NCBI RefSeq assembly: GCF_000165425.1
Contig: NW_001799333.1
Span: forward strand, 357,635-421,634
Reading direction: 5' to 3'
DNA: 64,000 nucleotides
From: Paramecium tetraurelia
Taxonomy: Eukaryota > Ciliophora > Oligohymenophorea > Peniculida > Parameciidae
This document shows positions 41,473-53,691 of this stretch, in pieces (within the stretch, counting starts at the first letter, position 1; every line of letters begins with the position of its first letter). Made by a program: the position numbers and the translations under genes. Below the pieces are notes generated by a model, which did no database searches, was not told where the DNA came from, and was given only the letters and a program-made list of their open reading frames with translations.

Positions 41473-43340
41473 TCATTCTAATTATCCTACGAACTTCATT
41501 AGATATAAACCAGCTCCAATAGAAATTAGATTCATGATCAATCTTTCTAATTTTGGTCTATATGAGAATGATTATTTCAACTCTGGTAAGATATTAACTA
41601 AAGCTACATAGAGGAAACTTCCACAAGTTAGACACAATAATTCTTTCTAAAAGGTCTAAGCAAAATGTAATCCTAGATTTAAGAATAACAATTACCAACA
41701 TATCCTCCTGCCAAACATCCTATTGATGTGACAATTTAAGTGAAAAGAATAACGAAAACACATTTACCTTATTTTAATAAGTAAGCAAAATCACCAACTT
41801 CATGAGGTATTTCGTGCATAAAAATAGCTATTGTAGTTGTAATTCCAGATGCTAAACTGATGGAATATGTTGCAGCCAATGCAATACCATCTGTAAAGTT
41901 ATGTAAAAAGTCTCCAAATAAGAATACAATAACTGAATTATTGTGTTCGTGATCGTGGGTATCATCTCTTTTACCTCTAAAGTTCTTCAATTTAATAATA
42001 AACAAATCAATGAATGCAAACAACAGAACACCACCCAAAACTAAGCACATTTAAGGATTTTCATGATCATGATTGTGACCTTCATGAGAGTGGGAGTGAG
42101 TTCCTAAGATTTCTGGCAACATATGGAAGAATACATCTCCTAACATTGTTCCAAATGAAAATGCTATCATATATTAAATGGCTGTTCCTCTGTTTCTAAT
42201 ACCAACAGTCTATAATAAATATCACATTATTACAATCAAAAGCAATAAAAATATTGGAAATGAGGGGAATGACACAATCAAAACACTATAATTTACTTAA
42301 TCCTATTTTGAATTAGGAAGATATTTTGCTAGTAATTCTGGTAATTGATGTTAAAATTTGATAAGTTTAGACTAAATCTCTTAATAATTTGGAATAAAAG
42401 ATAATTGAACTTACCATCCATTTAATTAATTTTAACTTGTAACAGTTTATTCTTCTTATTAATAATGGTGATAGTGTGTATGATCCTGTGTATGGTGATG
42501 ATGTGAATGGTCATGAGCGTGTTCATGTGAATGATCGTGAGCGTGATCATATGAATGATCGTGAGCGTGATCATATGAATGATCGTGAGCGTGATCATGT
42601 GAATGTTCATGGGTATGATGGTCTTAATGTTCATGAGTATGATCATGATGTTCATGGTGTTCATGAGTATATTCTTGATTATGTATTTCATATTATTCAT
42701 TATTTTATTGTTATTCTTAAGTGTCTTCATTTAATTAAGAATCATTTATATCTTTATCATTTGAAGTCACTTATTCATTATCTAATTAAATTTAGTCCAC
42801 TTCGACATCATTTTCTACTTACAAATTCTCAACTTATTCCTACTTCTCTTCTTATTCTGTATTGTGATTTTACTCAGTCTATGATTAGCAATTTCTTTCA
42901 GTGCTGCATTGGTCATTTTCTTATTATTCCTCCTTGTTTTCTTCAATGGTTTAGCTCTCCTAGGTTTCACTATTTTAATTGAGATTTTCATTGGTATCAG
43001 AAGTTTAGATAGTTTCTCCCTAAGATACAACATCATCATCCTCATTTGATTATGGTTGTTGATTATTTTCTGGTTCAACTTCTTATTGTGTATTAATATC
43101 CTATTGAGTTTCACTTTACTCAAGGTTTACTCTCACTTCACTATTAATATCTTCTCCTCCTTGATTAGCTTGGGTTAATTCAATTTCCTATTCAAGGATT
43201 CGTTTTTGAACTACTTCAGCAGTTTATTCCACAAATTAGACAGTCTATTCAACTTTCATTTTGATCTCTTCATAGTTTTCTGGTACTCTCTCACTATGAA
43301 TTATTGAAGCCAAGCAGATAATCAGAAGGATTGTTTTCAT
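41473..43340 (-). CDS. ZIP-family (SLC39, LIV-1 type) zinc/metal transporter with His-rich ectodomain
   Basis: Imports Zn2+ or related ions toward the cytosol by family. It starts [16 protein letters not shown], a signal peptide, followed by about 200 acidic Gln/Glu-rich residues. A His-rich domain encoded at about 42470-42690 is built from repeats of the type HDHSYDHA. Membrane helices follow with the signature [11 protein letters not shown] (helix IV) and [11 protein letters not shown] (helix V, the HEXPHEXGD motif of the LIV-1 subfamily), then a C-terminal helix ALVNILPEL...[14 protein letters not shown]. Several small introns lie in the membrane part. The stop is 41473-41475. The His-rich stretch probably binds metal; whether it faces the lumen or the outside is inference from the signal peptide. 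Confidence 0.92.
42529..42600. repeat. three tandem 24-bp repeats encoding His/Asp units
   Basis: The unit GAATGATCGTGAGCGTGATC+ATAT occurs three times, at 42529-42552, 42553-42576 and 42577-42600, the last ending ATGT. On the minus strand each codes for one eight-residue His/Asp-rich unit of the ZIP transporter, so copy number can vary without a frameshift. Confidence 0.85.
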
Positions 43341-43357
43341 CATTAATTAATTAATAA

Positions 43358-43753
43358 ATGAGAAAATCTCAGAAATTGCCCTCCTAATAGTAAATGAAAA
43401 AGATGATAATTCCAACTATGACATCATAAATTACCTACAGTCCAGAGTTATCTCCAACAGATAAGTCATAAAAGCAGATGATAAGGAAGACCTCCATGAT
43501 TGAATTACATAGAGTAGAAATTGAAGATTTTCAAATCAGACCCAAAAGGGTTTTATAAATGGCGAAAGACACAAAATAGTAATTATTCTCCTAACAAAAT
43601 CCTCGAAATGAAAAAAAATAAAAACCAAGAGTGGAGACCTCTGAAGGTCAAAATAGAGGCCTCGATTTCACATTTGCTTAGAACTTCTCAAACAAATAAA
43701 TGATAATGAAAGAATTCTCCTCGAATATCCTGACTAAGAAATTTTTTGTATGA
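43358..43753 (+). CDS. small basic hypothetical protein, 131 aa
   Basis: ATG at 43358 (MRKSQKLPSQQQMKKMIIPT) runs without introns to TGA 43751-43753. A second in-frame ATG at 43394 is possible. Lys/Gln/Arg-rich throughout (IELHRVEIEDFQIRPKRVLQ, LFSQQNPRNEKKQKPRVETS). Only 17 bp separate its ATG from the divergent ATG of the ZIP transporter, so the two share a promoter region. No family recognised. Confidence 0.6.
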
Positions 43754-44171
43754 TCATATATTTATTATGATAAATATCATCTAAATTTTCGTAACAACCT
43801 TTGTTGTTTATTTTTATTATATTTAAGATTAACTGTAGAGTTTTAACAATACTTTGTCTCCTTTTTAATATCAAGAAATATACATACTAATCTCTTTTGA
43901 TTGTAAATATTAGCTTTCAATATACTGTAAAAATAATGAATTAACCTATGATTAACATTATTATTATTTATTTCGTGCTATTTATAGATTAAGATTGGAT
44001 GGATATTTTAATAATTAAAAAATGAAAGGCCATATATATTTTAATATAACATTAAATTTTATTATTATTGTTATGAATAACTAAACTTGTAAAAGGATTA
44101 TGTATAATGAACATTTTATTGATATGATATATTATAAACATTGCATTGAACTCAATTAATAAATAATTAAT
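43754..44171. other. AT-rich convergent intergenic region
   Basis: About 420 bp between two convergent genes with a TTATTATTA-rich patch near 43970 and 44050; no coding frame seen. Confidence 0.35.
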
Positions 44172-44413
44172 TCAATTGCTAATTATCCACTTAATGGTTT
44201 TTTGTAAATCTCCCTCATTCTTTTTTAACCATCTTGTGGCTTAAAATCTATCCACATCGAACTCTTTGACAATTAAATCAATATGGGTTTCATTTAATTT
44301 GATGGTCTCTTATTATATTTCAACTGGCTATGTTTAAATTTAAACATTACTTATTCTGTCCCTGACACTTCAACCTCCTGGTCTTCATTTCTCATCACAA
44401 TTTTCTAATTCAT
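44172..44413 (-). CDS. HYPK/NAC-alpha-type UBA-domain protein, 72 aa
   Basis: One 23-bp intron (GTAATG...ACATAG) joins MNQKIVMRNEDQEVEVSGTE to QPVEIQQETIKLNETHIDLI. The second exon ends VKEFDVDRFQATRWLKKNEG then DLQKTIKWIISN and TGA at 44172-44174. This three-helix pattern (hydrophobic heptads, DV...A...L..N.GDL..TIKWII) matches the UBA domain of HYPK and nascent-polypeptide-associated-complex alpha proteins, which act at the ribosome exit tunnel with the NatA acetyltransferase. The protein is shorter than human HYPK (129 aa). The fold assignment is fair, the exact family less so. Confidence 0.62.
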
Positions 44414-44561
44414 TAAATTAAATTTTATATTATTAGAAGAAAGTAGTTTGAGTTAAAAAGGAGAAGAGAAGAATTGTTTGAAAGAAATGAAAAGAACGTT
44501 CACAAATTGACAAACAGAATTGCCTTTATGATTATAAGAATTATATAATATTAAATAAATA

Positions 44562-46280
44562 ATGGAAAGTAAACTATAAAATTTTGAGATCCTCAAAAAA
44601 TTAGGTTATAAATAATGGTTGATGTTATAGGTTCTGGAGCTTATTCATCTGTGTACAAAGTGCAGAGGAAATCGGATGGGAAGGTTTATGCTTTAAAGAA
44701 AGTATTTGGAGTGATTTATAGGAATAGGTGAAATTGATGGACATTGGGGACAGAGAGAAACAGAATGCATTGAATGAGGTTCGGTTTATTGCATCAATTC
44801 ATCATGAGAATGTAGTTTCATACAAGGAATGCTTTATTGAGGATAATAATTTATGGTATTGCAGTTGTAGTAATAAAGTATAATAATGGAGTATGCTGAA
44901 GGAGGGGATTTGCTATAGAAGATCTAAAGATAGATTAAGAAACAGTAGATGATTCCAGAGTAAGAGATATGGCAAGTTGCAATATAGGTGTTGTAAGGTT
45001 TGCGAGCATTGCATCATAAAAAAATATTGCACCGAGATTTGAAGTGTGCTAATATCTTCTTGTATGAGAATGATTAAGTGAAACTTGGAGACTTTAATGT
45101 ATCTAAGTTGGCCAAGAACGGACTTGTGTATACCCAAACTGGTACTCCTTATTACGCAAGTCCTGAGGTTTGGTAAGACAAACCCTACGATCATAAGGCA
45201 GACATCTGGTCGTTAGGCTGTGTCATCTATGAGACGTGCGCCCTGAAACCGTATTCATTTTAGCAATCCTATGATTAGACCCTTTAGAGCCAAGGACATG
45301 GACGGATTGTATAAGTCCGTTCTCAGAGGACAATATTAGCCAATCCCCATTATCTACTCTTAGGAATTAGTATAATTGATCAAGAGTATGATGTAAGTGC
45401 ATCCTGCTAATCGTCTTGATTGTGGTAATATTTAGTGTTTATTATTATTAAGATAAGCTGCTCCAACTCTCAATCCTTCAGAAGAAAGCTAAGGAATTTG
45501 GGATTCGTTTGATTACGGATGAGATCGAGGATGACTTGTTGAAAACCATCAAATGGCCTATTACTAGAAAGGGTTTGTTAGTAAACAAATCAGAACTCAT
45601 CAATTTAAATTGCCAATTGCCTGGGAGCAATTATTTAAATTAGCATAATTCCAATCATATTAGGAGGAATCAGCAATCTAATAGGATAAGATCTTAAGAT
45701 ACAAATGATTCCATCGCTTTAAACTAATCCAATGAAGCTCTGCATTAATTGATGAAACAAATCACTCATTTAGATCAAAGAGATATTGAGAAGAATTCGA
45801 ATCTGAATTAAAATTTAAATAAATCCATATCAAAATAGACAATCTAAGAAAATGTCTTACCGAATAACCGAAGATTGCGCGTTTCCAATTCTACTCACGA
45901 AAAACATGAGAGATATGAACCCATTTAACAACCGTAAATTATTAAATAGAATCTCTAGTAAATGTGCTTCTAAGGATAGACTTGACCATCAAATTTAAAT
46001 CAATTAATATTATTATGGCAAAGACGTGATCCAATCACTTAATAAATAGCACTATTCTTAAAAATTACCGATTATAAATGGCAGTCAAAAACAGGATGAT
46101 GAAGGTGTTCTAAGGAAGAACTCTTCAAATGAAAGAAATTCGAGTAGTTATCTGAAAAGATCCAAGCACGAATCTTAAAAGAAAGAGGCTTCTATGCAGT
46201 CCAGTGTTGAGAGACCTACAGTCTTGATGAAAATCATTGAGGAACATCAATAATTGCCTAAAATAAAAAAGAAATACTGA
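44562..46280 (+). CDS. NEK (NIMA-related) protein kinase
   Basis: Six introns (26, 20, 23, 28, 28 and 22 bp) give a 523-aa protein whose spliced length is a multiple of three. It begins MESKLQNFEILKKLGSGAYS. Kinase landmarks: glycine loop GSGAYSSV, VYALKK with the ATP-binding Lys, IIMEYAEGGDLLQKI, HRDLKCANIF, and the Mg loop GDFNVSK in which the DFG glycine is Asn. The activation segment is TQTGTPYYASPEVW, with the NEK-type GTPYY(A/L)SPE, followed by DIWSLGCVIYE and a Leu-rich kinase end. The C-terminal 200 residues are Asn/Ser/Gln-rich and basic, likely regulatory. NEKs in ciliates govern ciliary length and basal bodies by family; the specific role here is unknown. Confidence 0.9.
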
Positions 46281-46348
46281 TGTATCTAATTTTCCACATT
46301 TCCAATTAATTAAAATTTAACAGAAATAAATATATATTTTAACAAATA

Positions 46349-46702
46349 ATGGACATGTTTTTTGAATTAAACAAATTTAGAAATTCGATTAAACAGGAAG
46401 TATTAAGTAGGCCCAGATCATAAATGAGATAATCGTAATTGAAGAGAAAGATGTCTAGCATCAGAAACAGCGTGCATGGAAGTTTGCATGGTAGTGGCAA
46501 CAATAGTTTGCATAACAGCGCTTAAAGATAGAGTAGCAATACCATAGGTTAAGTGTTGCCATTTCATAAAATCAAAGAAATCTAATAAACCTTATTAGAA
46601 TGCAATTACATTAATGATCTCTCTGTTTATTATGTAGAAGAGTTAGTAAGATTTGCTAGTCTGGTTATGGAAAAAGTGGTTAAGGTCAGAGGCCATAAAT
46701 GA
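46349..46702 (+). CDS. small basic Ser/Asn-rich protein, 117 aa
   Basis: Intronless frame from ATG 46349 (MDMFFELNKFRNSIKQEVLS) to TGA 46700-46702. A repetitive Ser/His/Gly/Asn patch (SVHGSLHGSGNNSLHNSAQR) follows a basic stretch. The C-terminal helix is LLECNYINDLSVYYVEELVR. It lies 68 bp after the NEK stop on the same strand. No family recognised. Confidence 0.6.
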
Positions 46703-46917
46703 CTTTAATTAATTATTTCTAAACTTATTCAAAATTTATTATATCAATTGTTGAAACTATAAAATAGATCTATGATATTTTAACATAATAAGTAACAAAA
46801 TTGTGAATCATTCATTTGTTAACTTATTGGTTAGTAATTTGTGATAAAATTGTAGTCATATCGAAAGAAGTATTTACTTTCTTGATATTTTGTTATTTCT
46901 TGGTTTGCTAAATAATT
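46703..46917. other. convergent intergenic spacer
   Basis: About 215 bp of AT-rich DNA between convergent stops; nothing coding seen. Confidence 0.35.
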
Positions 46918-48988
46918 TCATTTTCTTTTACCAAATGTCTTTTATCCACTACAATAATAATAATATATACAATCAATAATTCCAAAGCATTTTTCTTATT
47001 GCAACAATTAATTAGTTGATATAACCTAGGTATCAATAACCAAATGTCCATAGGTTATGAAAATTCTAATCGACTCCTCAATTCCATAGTTTATTATACG
47101 TTAAGCAGCGACATCAGTCAGATATCTAATAGCGTTATTCTCTTTAATCGTTGCTTCATTTGGTGAGTTAGTCGGTTTTCTTTTATTTACTTGATTGCCA
47201 ATTATGAATTAAAATTGATTGTTATTTACGAATGGATTCAAACATGAGATGTGCAGAGAAAAATTATATAACATACTGTTTTAATTTAGTTTTTTTACAT
47301 CCAATTTTGATTTCAAATTTTGATGGACTCTATTTTTTGCATCTAACTTAATACCATCTAAATAGTTAAATTAATTAATTACCTGAACAAATCATATTAA
47401 AATCTAACTAATAATTATTAGAATTAGGTATATAAATTAGAATATGATATTAGTTGATCAAACTATAATAATCAGGAATCATAGGGATTTAATAAAATTC
47501 ACCTGCCTTATTTGCATTAACATCAAATTCATATGATATATTTAGAAATCCTTTTTTTGAGGCTTAAACCTTGATTTTATTGAACATAACTCCTTAACAC
47601 ATAAAAATGCCTTAATCATTAGTAATTCCAATCAAGGGTTCGTCATTTGAATTAATTTTTGTAATTTCCAATTTACAATTATCTATTACATTATTTTCCT
47701 CTTGTTGTATTAAATCGTATACTCTGAATTTCATGGTTGTTTGCACCTAACTGATTAAATCAAATTGAATAATGACATCTGAATTCCCTTATAGGAAAAT
47801 GGAGCGTCTTTGTTCGAAGTAGTCCTTCTTATTTACTTCTACTGTGTACTCTTCCTATTGCTTACCATAAAATATGTAGGCTTATTGAGTGTAATCATAG
47901 GATAGGGTTTTGGCATTATGATTAGAAATTAAGACATTGACAGTCGAATCCTCAGGTGCTTTGATGATGCACTTGATGAGATCACTGCGATTGAGAGTAA
48001 TTGACACATTGGCAGAATCTTAATTCTCTTGATATATCTGTTACAAATTCAAGACTTGCTTAACTGATTGAATTTAAGTACCAGTTACTTCGACTTCGTA
48101 ATTAATGTTCGATATTAGATCATTGAATAGAGCTTGATTATTTGAATTGACAGTTTGTGTTTGTGAAAATAATCTGATAACATTTTGATTATTTGTGGGT
48201 TGTGCTTTGATAGGAGAGTAAAATGATCTAATTTAAGTGTCTTGAGGTTTATGAGTTTCAGTTTTGGACATGCTGTTAAAAATAGAGTGGATGTTTTGAG
48301 TTGATTTTTTGGGAGTGGAATGTTTTTCAATCTGCGTTTAATTTAATTCCTTTTGGCGGATGGTAATCTTCACTGCCTCTAGGATATTGTTTTACTGATT
48401 CTGATCTTCTTTTAAGGACTGGATGTATTTGTTGGTGCAATCAAGATTGATGGTGAGATTGAATTTATGCAAGGAAAGCCAGATAAGATCAGATATCAGT
48501 TTTGGTGTTAGTTGTTCTTTGGAGTGTTGTTTGGAATATAAGACAAGGGGTGTTTCATTTAGTTGTTAAAATTGTATGTGAACATGGTGTTGTTGAGTGT
48601 GTTGTTTGAGTTTTTCATGGATAATGGAGATGAATGGGTACCTAGAAGAATATAATGGTGGAGATTACTTTTTGAATATATTTAATTTAATTTCCTCAAT
48701 TAAATTTTCAAAGTGATCTTTGGTTTCATCACAAAAAGTGCTTTTGTAGCCAATTTTGTAATAGGTTTGGATGTAGAGTGTGGTTTGATTTGGTTTAGAG
48801 ATGGGGAGGAGGGGTGCTCGATCTTGGAGATAGTCTAATATATTTTTGAGTTCTTCTTTGTAATGTTTGATGATTTTGGTTGGCTGTTGAGTCTCCTAGA
48901 AGAAACTTGAGGGGTTTGTGATTTAGAATAGATACCTTATTTTGGATCGAAACTTAAAGGACTAAGTGTTTTGGGTAGAGTTTGACAT
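46918..48988 (-). CDS. large hypothetical protein, about 676 aa
   Basis: Starts MSNSTQNTQSFKFRSKIRYL at complement 48986-48988 and reads uninterrupted for some 600 codons. A single candidate intron of 40 bp near 47195-47240 then leads to NKRKPTNSPNEATIKENNAI and a tail with YYYYCSGQKTFGKRK, stop 46918-46920. The N-terminal half is helical (HYKEELKNILDYLQDRAPLL). The C-terminal half is beta-rich with short repeats of the form SIFLQGNSDVIIQF and KIKVQASKKGFLNISYEF, which resembles carboxypeptidase-regulatory-like folds. No family recognised. Codon use is richer in C than its neighbours in the first 500 bp. Confidence 0.65.
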
Positions 48989-49059
48989 GTGTGGAAAAAT
49001 ATTCGTTAAAATAATATTGTAGGGGGTGGAATGATTATAAAATGATATATAATAATAAA

Positions 49060-49907
49060 ATGATTGAGACCTAGAAACTAGTGCATCGCAAATTATCTGT
49101 TTCGGGATATCCTCAGAATGAGTTCTTTGTTCTGGAGAGTTTGAAGCTGAAGATCACGAAAAAGAACTTCCCTTGCCAATTGCATCCAGGAATATCCATC
49201 GACATACCCAAATAGATTTAAAAGTTCTATCGCAAGCGCTTCTTTCTGTTTAAAAAGTTCAATGAGGGCATATAGTTAGATGAGGAATCTTGGTATTCAG
49301 TGATACCAGAGGTAGAGATTTGTCTAATGAATTAAGGAGATGAGCATTCATATAGCAAATAAATTGAAAGCCAGTTCTCCAGATTCTGATGTGATCGATG
49401 GGTTTTGTGGTTCTGGAGGTCTAGCAATCCAATTGGCGAAATGTTTTAAAACAGTGATTTGTATAGATATTGATCCCATGTAAAATACAATATTTATTAA
49501 TTCAGCAAGATCAATAACATTACCAATAATTTGTAAGTGTATGAATCCATAGCAACCGTAATCCTAGATGAATTTTCTCGAGTACACTCATACCAATTAA
49601 GATTTCATTCTCATCATGTGTCCACCTTGGTATTATCTCCATTAATCTTAGGGGTGGATTGAACTACTCGCATCAGCCCTATGATCTTAATAGTATGAAA
49701 CCATCTCTACAAGATCTATTGACCAAGGGACTGCAGATGACTACCAAAATAGTACTTCAATTGCCCAAAAACATCGACATTCAGCAATTGGGCAGTATCT
49801 TCAAGGATGTCACTGACAAACTCAGATTAGAACTCAAACCTATAGAAGTAGAGATGATGCTCATCAATGAGCAGATCAATTAATTAATTATTTACTATGG
49901 GTTATGA
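49060..49907 (+). CDS. TGS1: TGS1, trimethylguanosine synthase (RNA cap hypermethylase)
   Basis: Adds two methyl groups to the m7G cap of snRNAs, snoRNAs and telomerase RNA by family. Four introns (25, 26, 25 and 22 bp) give a 249-aa protein. It starts MIETQKLVHRKLSVSGYPQN. The family landmarks are all present: KQFYKRRFFLFKKF-like N-lobe (read here as IQKFYRKRFFLFKKFNEG), SWYSVIPE, VIDGFCGSGGLAIQLA (SAM-binding motif I), VICIDIDPIKINNITNN (motif II), then DFILIMCPPWGGLNY, whose PPWGG is the guanosine-binding catalytic loop split by an intron. Two introns end in AAG/GAG rather than TAG. The stop is TGA 49905-49907. Protist TGS1 proteins typically lack the long metazoan N-terminus, as here. Confidence 0.93.
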
Positions 49908-50000
49908 AATCAATTTTACATTTTAATTAATTCTCTCTCCTTTATTATAAAATATCTATATAATTATAAATCTGGTTAATAATTAGAATTTTAATTATAA

Positions 50001-53000
50001 TCATTCTTGCTTCTTCAATTAATGAGGTAATAGAGTTCCGTATATCTTGGCTATAGGAAATGGCAATTTCGAACTCATCTAATTCTTCCCCCTTATACTA
50101 ACATGCAACCTCTTCTATATCGACTGGTGTCTTTGTCGTACCAATTCAGCAGAACTATCAGTGTTTCCATATATGATATCAGTGACAAATTTGAACAAAA
50201 AAAATGCGATCATCAAAATCGCAAACAAAGTGAAACTATTGATCTCAGTGAAGACATCCTAATTTGAATAAGACAGCAATCCACTATTGATAAAGATCGA
50301 AATATATGAAATCAGATTCATATAGTATACAAATGGGCCTATTGTTCTAGCTGTTTATGGCGTAGGTCTTTTTGTGAGCCATATCAATTTGAACTTGTCC
50401 AAAAATAACTCTAAATAATTCATTGCCAATCCAGTTATGAAGATCAAAGGAAAAGGACTCCCGAAATTGGCCAACAAAGCAAATTACAAATTCAACTCCA
50501 AATACTCCCATATTGTTCCATCGACTTGATCTATTGTGAAAGACTCCTTTTAGGTCTCAGCCTCAATGGACTTATTGAAATGATAATAAGCTATAAAGTA
50601 TAATTCTTAGAATGTTACGTGTTTTCTTTTATAAAGAACCCCCAAAATCTACTATGCTCACAAATCCATATCTTGCCCTTTGATATATCTATTTGATTAT
50701 TGGAAAAATAAATCCAAACAAAATATGTTTACCAAACTCAATTATAAACACAACTCTCATGTAAATTTACAATTGAGAATAGCAGTAATTATCATTTACA
50801 CATCCAATTGTTTATTCATAAAAAAATGCTATGATAAATGGCTATCCCAAACGATTCACAGTGGAAAACAAAAGATCTAATCTAATAGTAATTATTACTC
50901 TTTATAATAAAACTGGTCTCAAATTAAGATAAATATTTGTGATTTTCCCATTTGGTTAAAAAGAATGCCACAGGCCTATAAATGTTATCTAACAGAATTC
51001 CTATGAAAACCCAAATTAGAGCTGGAATAAAAACAGACAACTCTATGAATTCGATATTCGGAACATCTGGATTATTCTCTAAATACAAGGATAATAGTTA
51101 TAGTGCCACTATAATCACGATCTCAATCACCAAGAATATCGCTACCAAAATCATATTAAAAAAGAATTTAAACCAAGTCTCCTTTGATGAATATTGGAGA
51201 TCATTCAATTTATCATTTGCTATAGATCTCTTAGGTTTACCCACAAATCCAATCAATTCAACCTAATTCAATTCCATATCCTCCAAACCGAACATAGTTT
51301 AAAATTACATTTCTTAACGAATCCACAAAGCCTAGAAAGTTGATGACCAGAACACAATCATTATTGTAAAGAATATGATAGATACTTTATTCGCCAAGGC
51401 TTCAACATCATACAGTATTTATACTATAAATGTCAGTATTCCAAAGTATGAAATAGGAAGCAATTCATGAACAAAAAACTACAAGAACATAAAGTACAAA
51501 GCTATTCTCTCTCCATAATATGAACAAATATGTTGCACTGGAACATCCAATAATCCCCATAAGTTTAATAAATTATCCCCATTCAAACCACCCTCTGTTA
51601 AAACCTTTTTTTTCTTCTCTCCCAACTCATTTTAATCTTTCTGAATAAACTTTTAGATTTTGGCTTTGACTGTCTATATTAACTTCATAGAAAAGAATAA
51701 ATCCTATTTTTATTGTTTAGCCTATTTTAAAGGTTAATAATGTTCGTCTTTGTATTTCTACCCATCCAAATCAAAGTAACTGTTCGGTATCAGATGATCT
51801 CTTATGTAATCCTGCGAACTCAAATACTCTAAGTTGACTAATGACTTTAGAATCGATATATTCAGTTTTGCTCTTTCCATCTTATTGAATAATGAGCGTT
51901 CGCCCTTTTCATTGATTATCTGATAAGTCCAAATTGAATCTTACTGAATGAATTTATTATAATTCTACTTTTTCCTTGGATAAAAATATTCAATAAAAGG
52001 ACCCTAAGGTTCCATACCCAATCTATCCCAAATACTCAATAATTTTCTACCATATAATTTATCAGTCTAATGTTTGGCATTATGTAAAATCTATTCAATC
52101 TCCAAAGCCATCTTCCTCTTCAAAAATACCTTTATCTTTCTTCTATTCGTATCCTTCCAATTCCCTTTACTTTGTTCTCTCACATAGAATTTAGTTGATT
52201 TTGATTTGAAATTTTACTCCTTTAAATCGGCAACCAATTCTTTCAACTCTTAGGATGTAAGAATTTGAGCAAAATCATTTTCTTTGTATTTCTTTCTCAC
52301 ATTGATCAAATCAGATGCAATTTATTCTAAATAAAACACATAAGCATTTAACACATCAGCAGTCAGTCTTCTTTATTATTATATCTCTCCAGATATCTCA
52401 TATGGATATTAATTGCACTCTCTAGCCAACTTATTATAATCAATTATTTTTAATAGTTTTCTAATTTCCTTTTGATGAGACTCAAAAGGCAAATCTTACC
52501 CAACTAGTTTAGATCTGATCACTTTATTAAAGCGTAAAGGTCGAAACCTAAAATACTCAATATTCAATACGCTTCATCCACTGGTTCTAATGACAGAATG
52601 TCACAAAATGCTATGCTTACTCTCTTCTTCAAAAAGGTTCTTTGTGCCTCTATAATCAGATTACGTAATTCTTAAAACAAAACCGCATATATCTTAGTAC
52701 CATCTAGACTTAAAAATTGCCTAATGAAGAACCTAAAAGTTTGAATTATTCAAATTTGTTACCCTGCATGCATAGATAATTTGTACAATAATAATATTCT
52801 AAAAAGAGTGGCAACATCAGAAACCTTTTCTCCTGTTCTTTCCCAATGATTAGTCGTTGCATTGTACTTCAAGAAACCTCCTTATCCCATTTGACGAGTT
52901 TCATCTGGTTTGATTCTTACTTAAGTTCCATGCTCATTCACAATAAATAATTTTTGTTTGTTTGCTGATGATAATTAGAAGCCTCTTTCTATCTCTTTGA

Positions 53001-53380
53001 ATGTAGAGGGGGGTTGTTTAAGACGATTAAATACATTCAAAAAGGCCATTCTCAATAATTCATCGTCTGGAGATTCAAATGATGAATCAACGTCAAAACA
53101 CTTATTTTAATGAAGCCTATTACTTTATCAAAGTCTCTCAAAACATCTTGAAATTGTATGCAATTTTCTTTGTACTCGTAATCTTCATGATCAGGATTGT
53201 CAAACACCAATACATAATCTTGGGGATGTTTAGTATAACACAAATACCACCCAAATTCAAATACTTTTCATCCAAAACTATATAATTATGGTGGACCTAT
53301 GGCTTGAATTACTCGGGATATTGTAGAATACGAATCTTTTCTTTAAGTTTCTCTCTTTTACATTTACTATATGCTTACAT
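50001..53380 (-). CDS. anoctamin (TMEM16) family channel/scramblase
   Basis: Ca2+-dependent ion channel or lipid scramblase by family. The start MQAYSKCKREKLKEKIRILQ precedes GWYLCYTKHPQDYVLVFDNP and a long cytosolic N-terminal region. The membrane core shows YYGERIALYFMFLQFFVHELL (the YFG/YYGEKIALYFAW helix typical of anoctamins), then IVFWSSTFQALWIRQEMQFQ matching the conserved VxWAxxFLExWKR helix. Late helices include NLISYISIFINSGLLSY. Several short introns are required and not all were mapped. The C-terminus ends YGTLLPHQLKKQE at TGA 50001-50003. I did not verify the Ca2+-binding acidic residues one by one. Confidence 0.83.
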
Positions 53381-53500
53381 TTTAATTTATTTTGATTTTT
53401 ATGATTGATTTACAAGGTGTAAAAAAGAGACAAAACAAAATCACAAGCAGATAAGCTAATAACCAAAGATGAGACAAAAGTAAAATTAGTTACATAAATA

Positions 53501-53691
53501 ATGGTAAGAAATATATGTTAAGTATTAGAAATATACATTTTAATTCTGATTTTACCTTAACCTCCAAAATGTTTTACTAGTCCCCAAATTCAATCTAGAT
53601 TCATTTAAAGATAGAGGTCAACTTAGCGTAATGAAAACTACAATAGACAGCTATTGAAGAAGAATGAGAAGGTTATGTAGAGTGAATTATT
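53501..53691 (+). other. possible short plus-strand coding piece
   Basis: From ATG 53501 a frame gives PPKCFTSPQIQSRFIQRQRS and continues NENYNRQLLKKNEKVM. It stays open into the antisense of the pseudokinase without a plausible stop, so a gene here is doubtful. The stretch otherwise is the divergent upstream region of the anoctamin and the 3' flank of the pseudokinase. Confidence 0.2.

Noticed and set aside
42476-42982. A 168-codon plus-strand ORF rich in Arg, Asp and His across the ZIP gene.
   Set aside because: It is the antisense shadow of the His-rich repeats of the ZIP transporter, whose minus-strand frame carries a signal peptide and the HEXPHEXGD motif.
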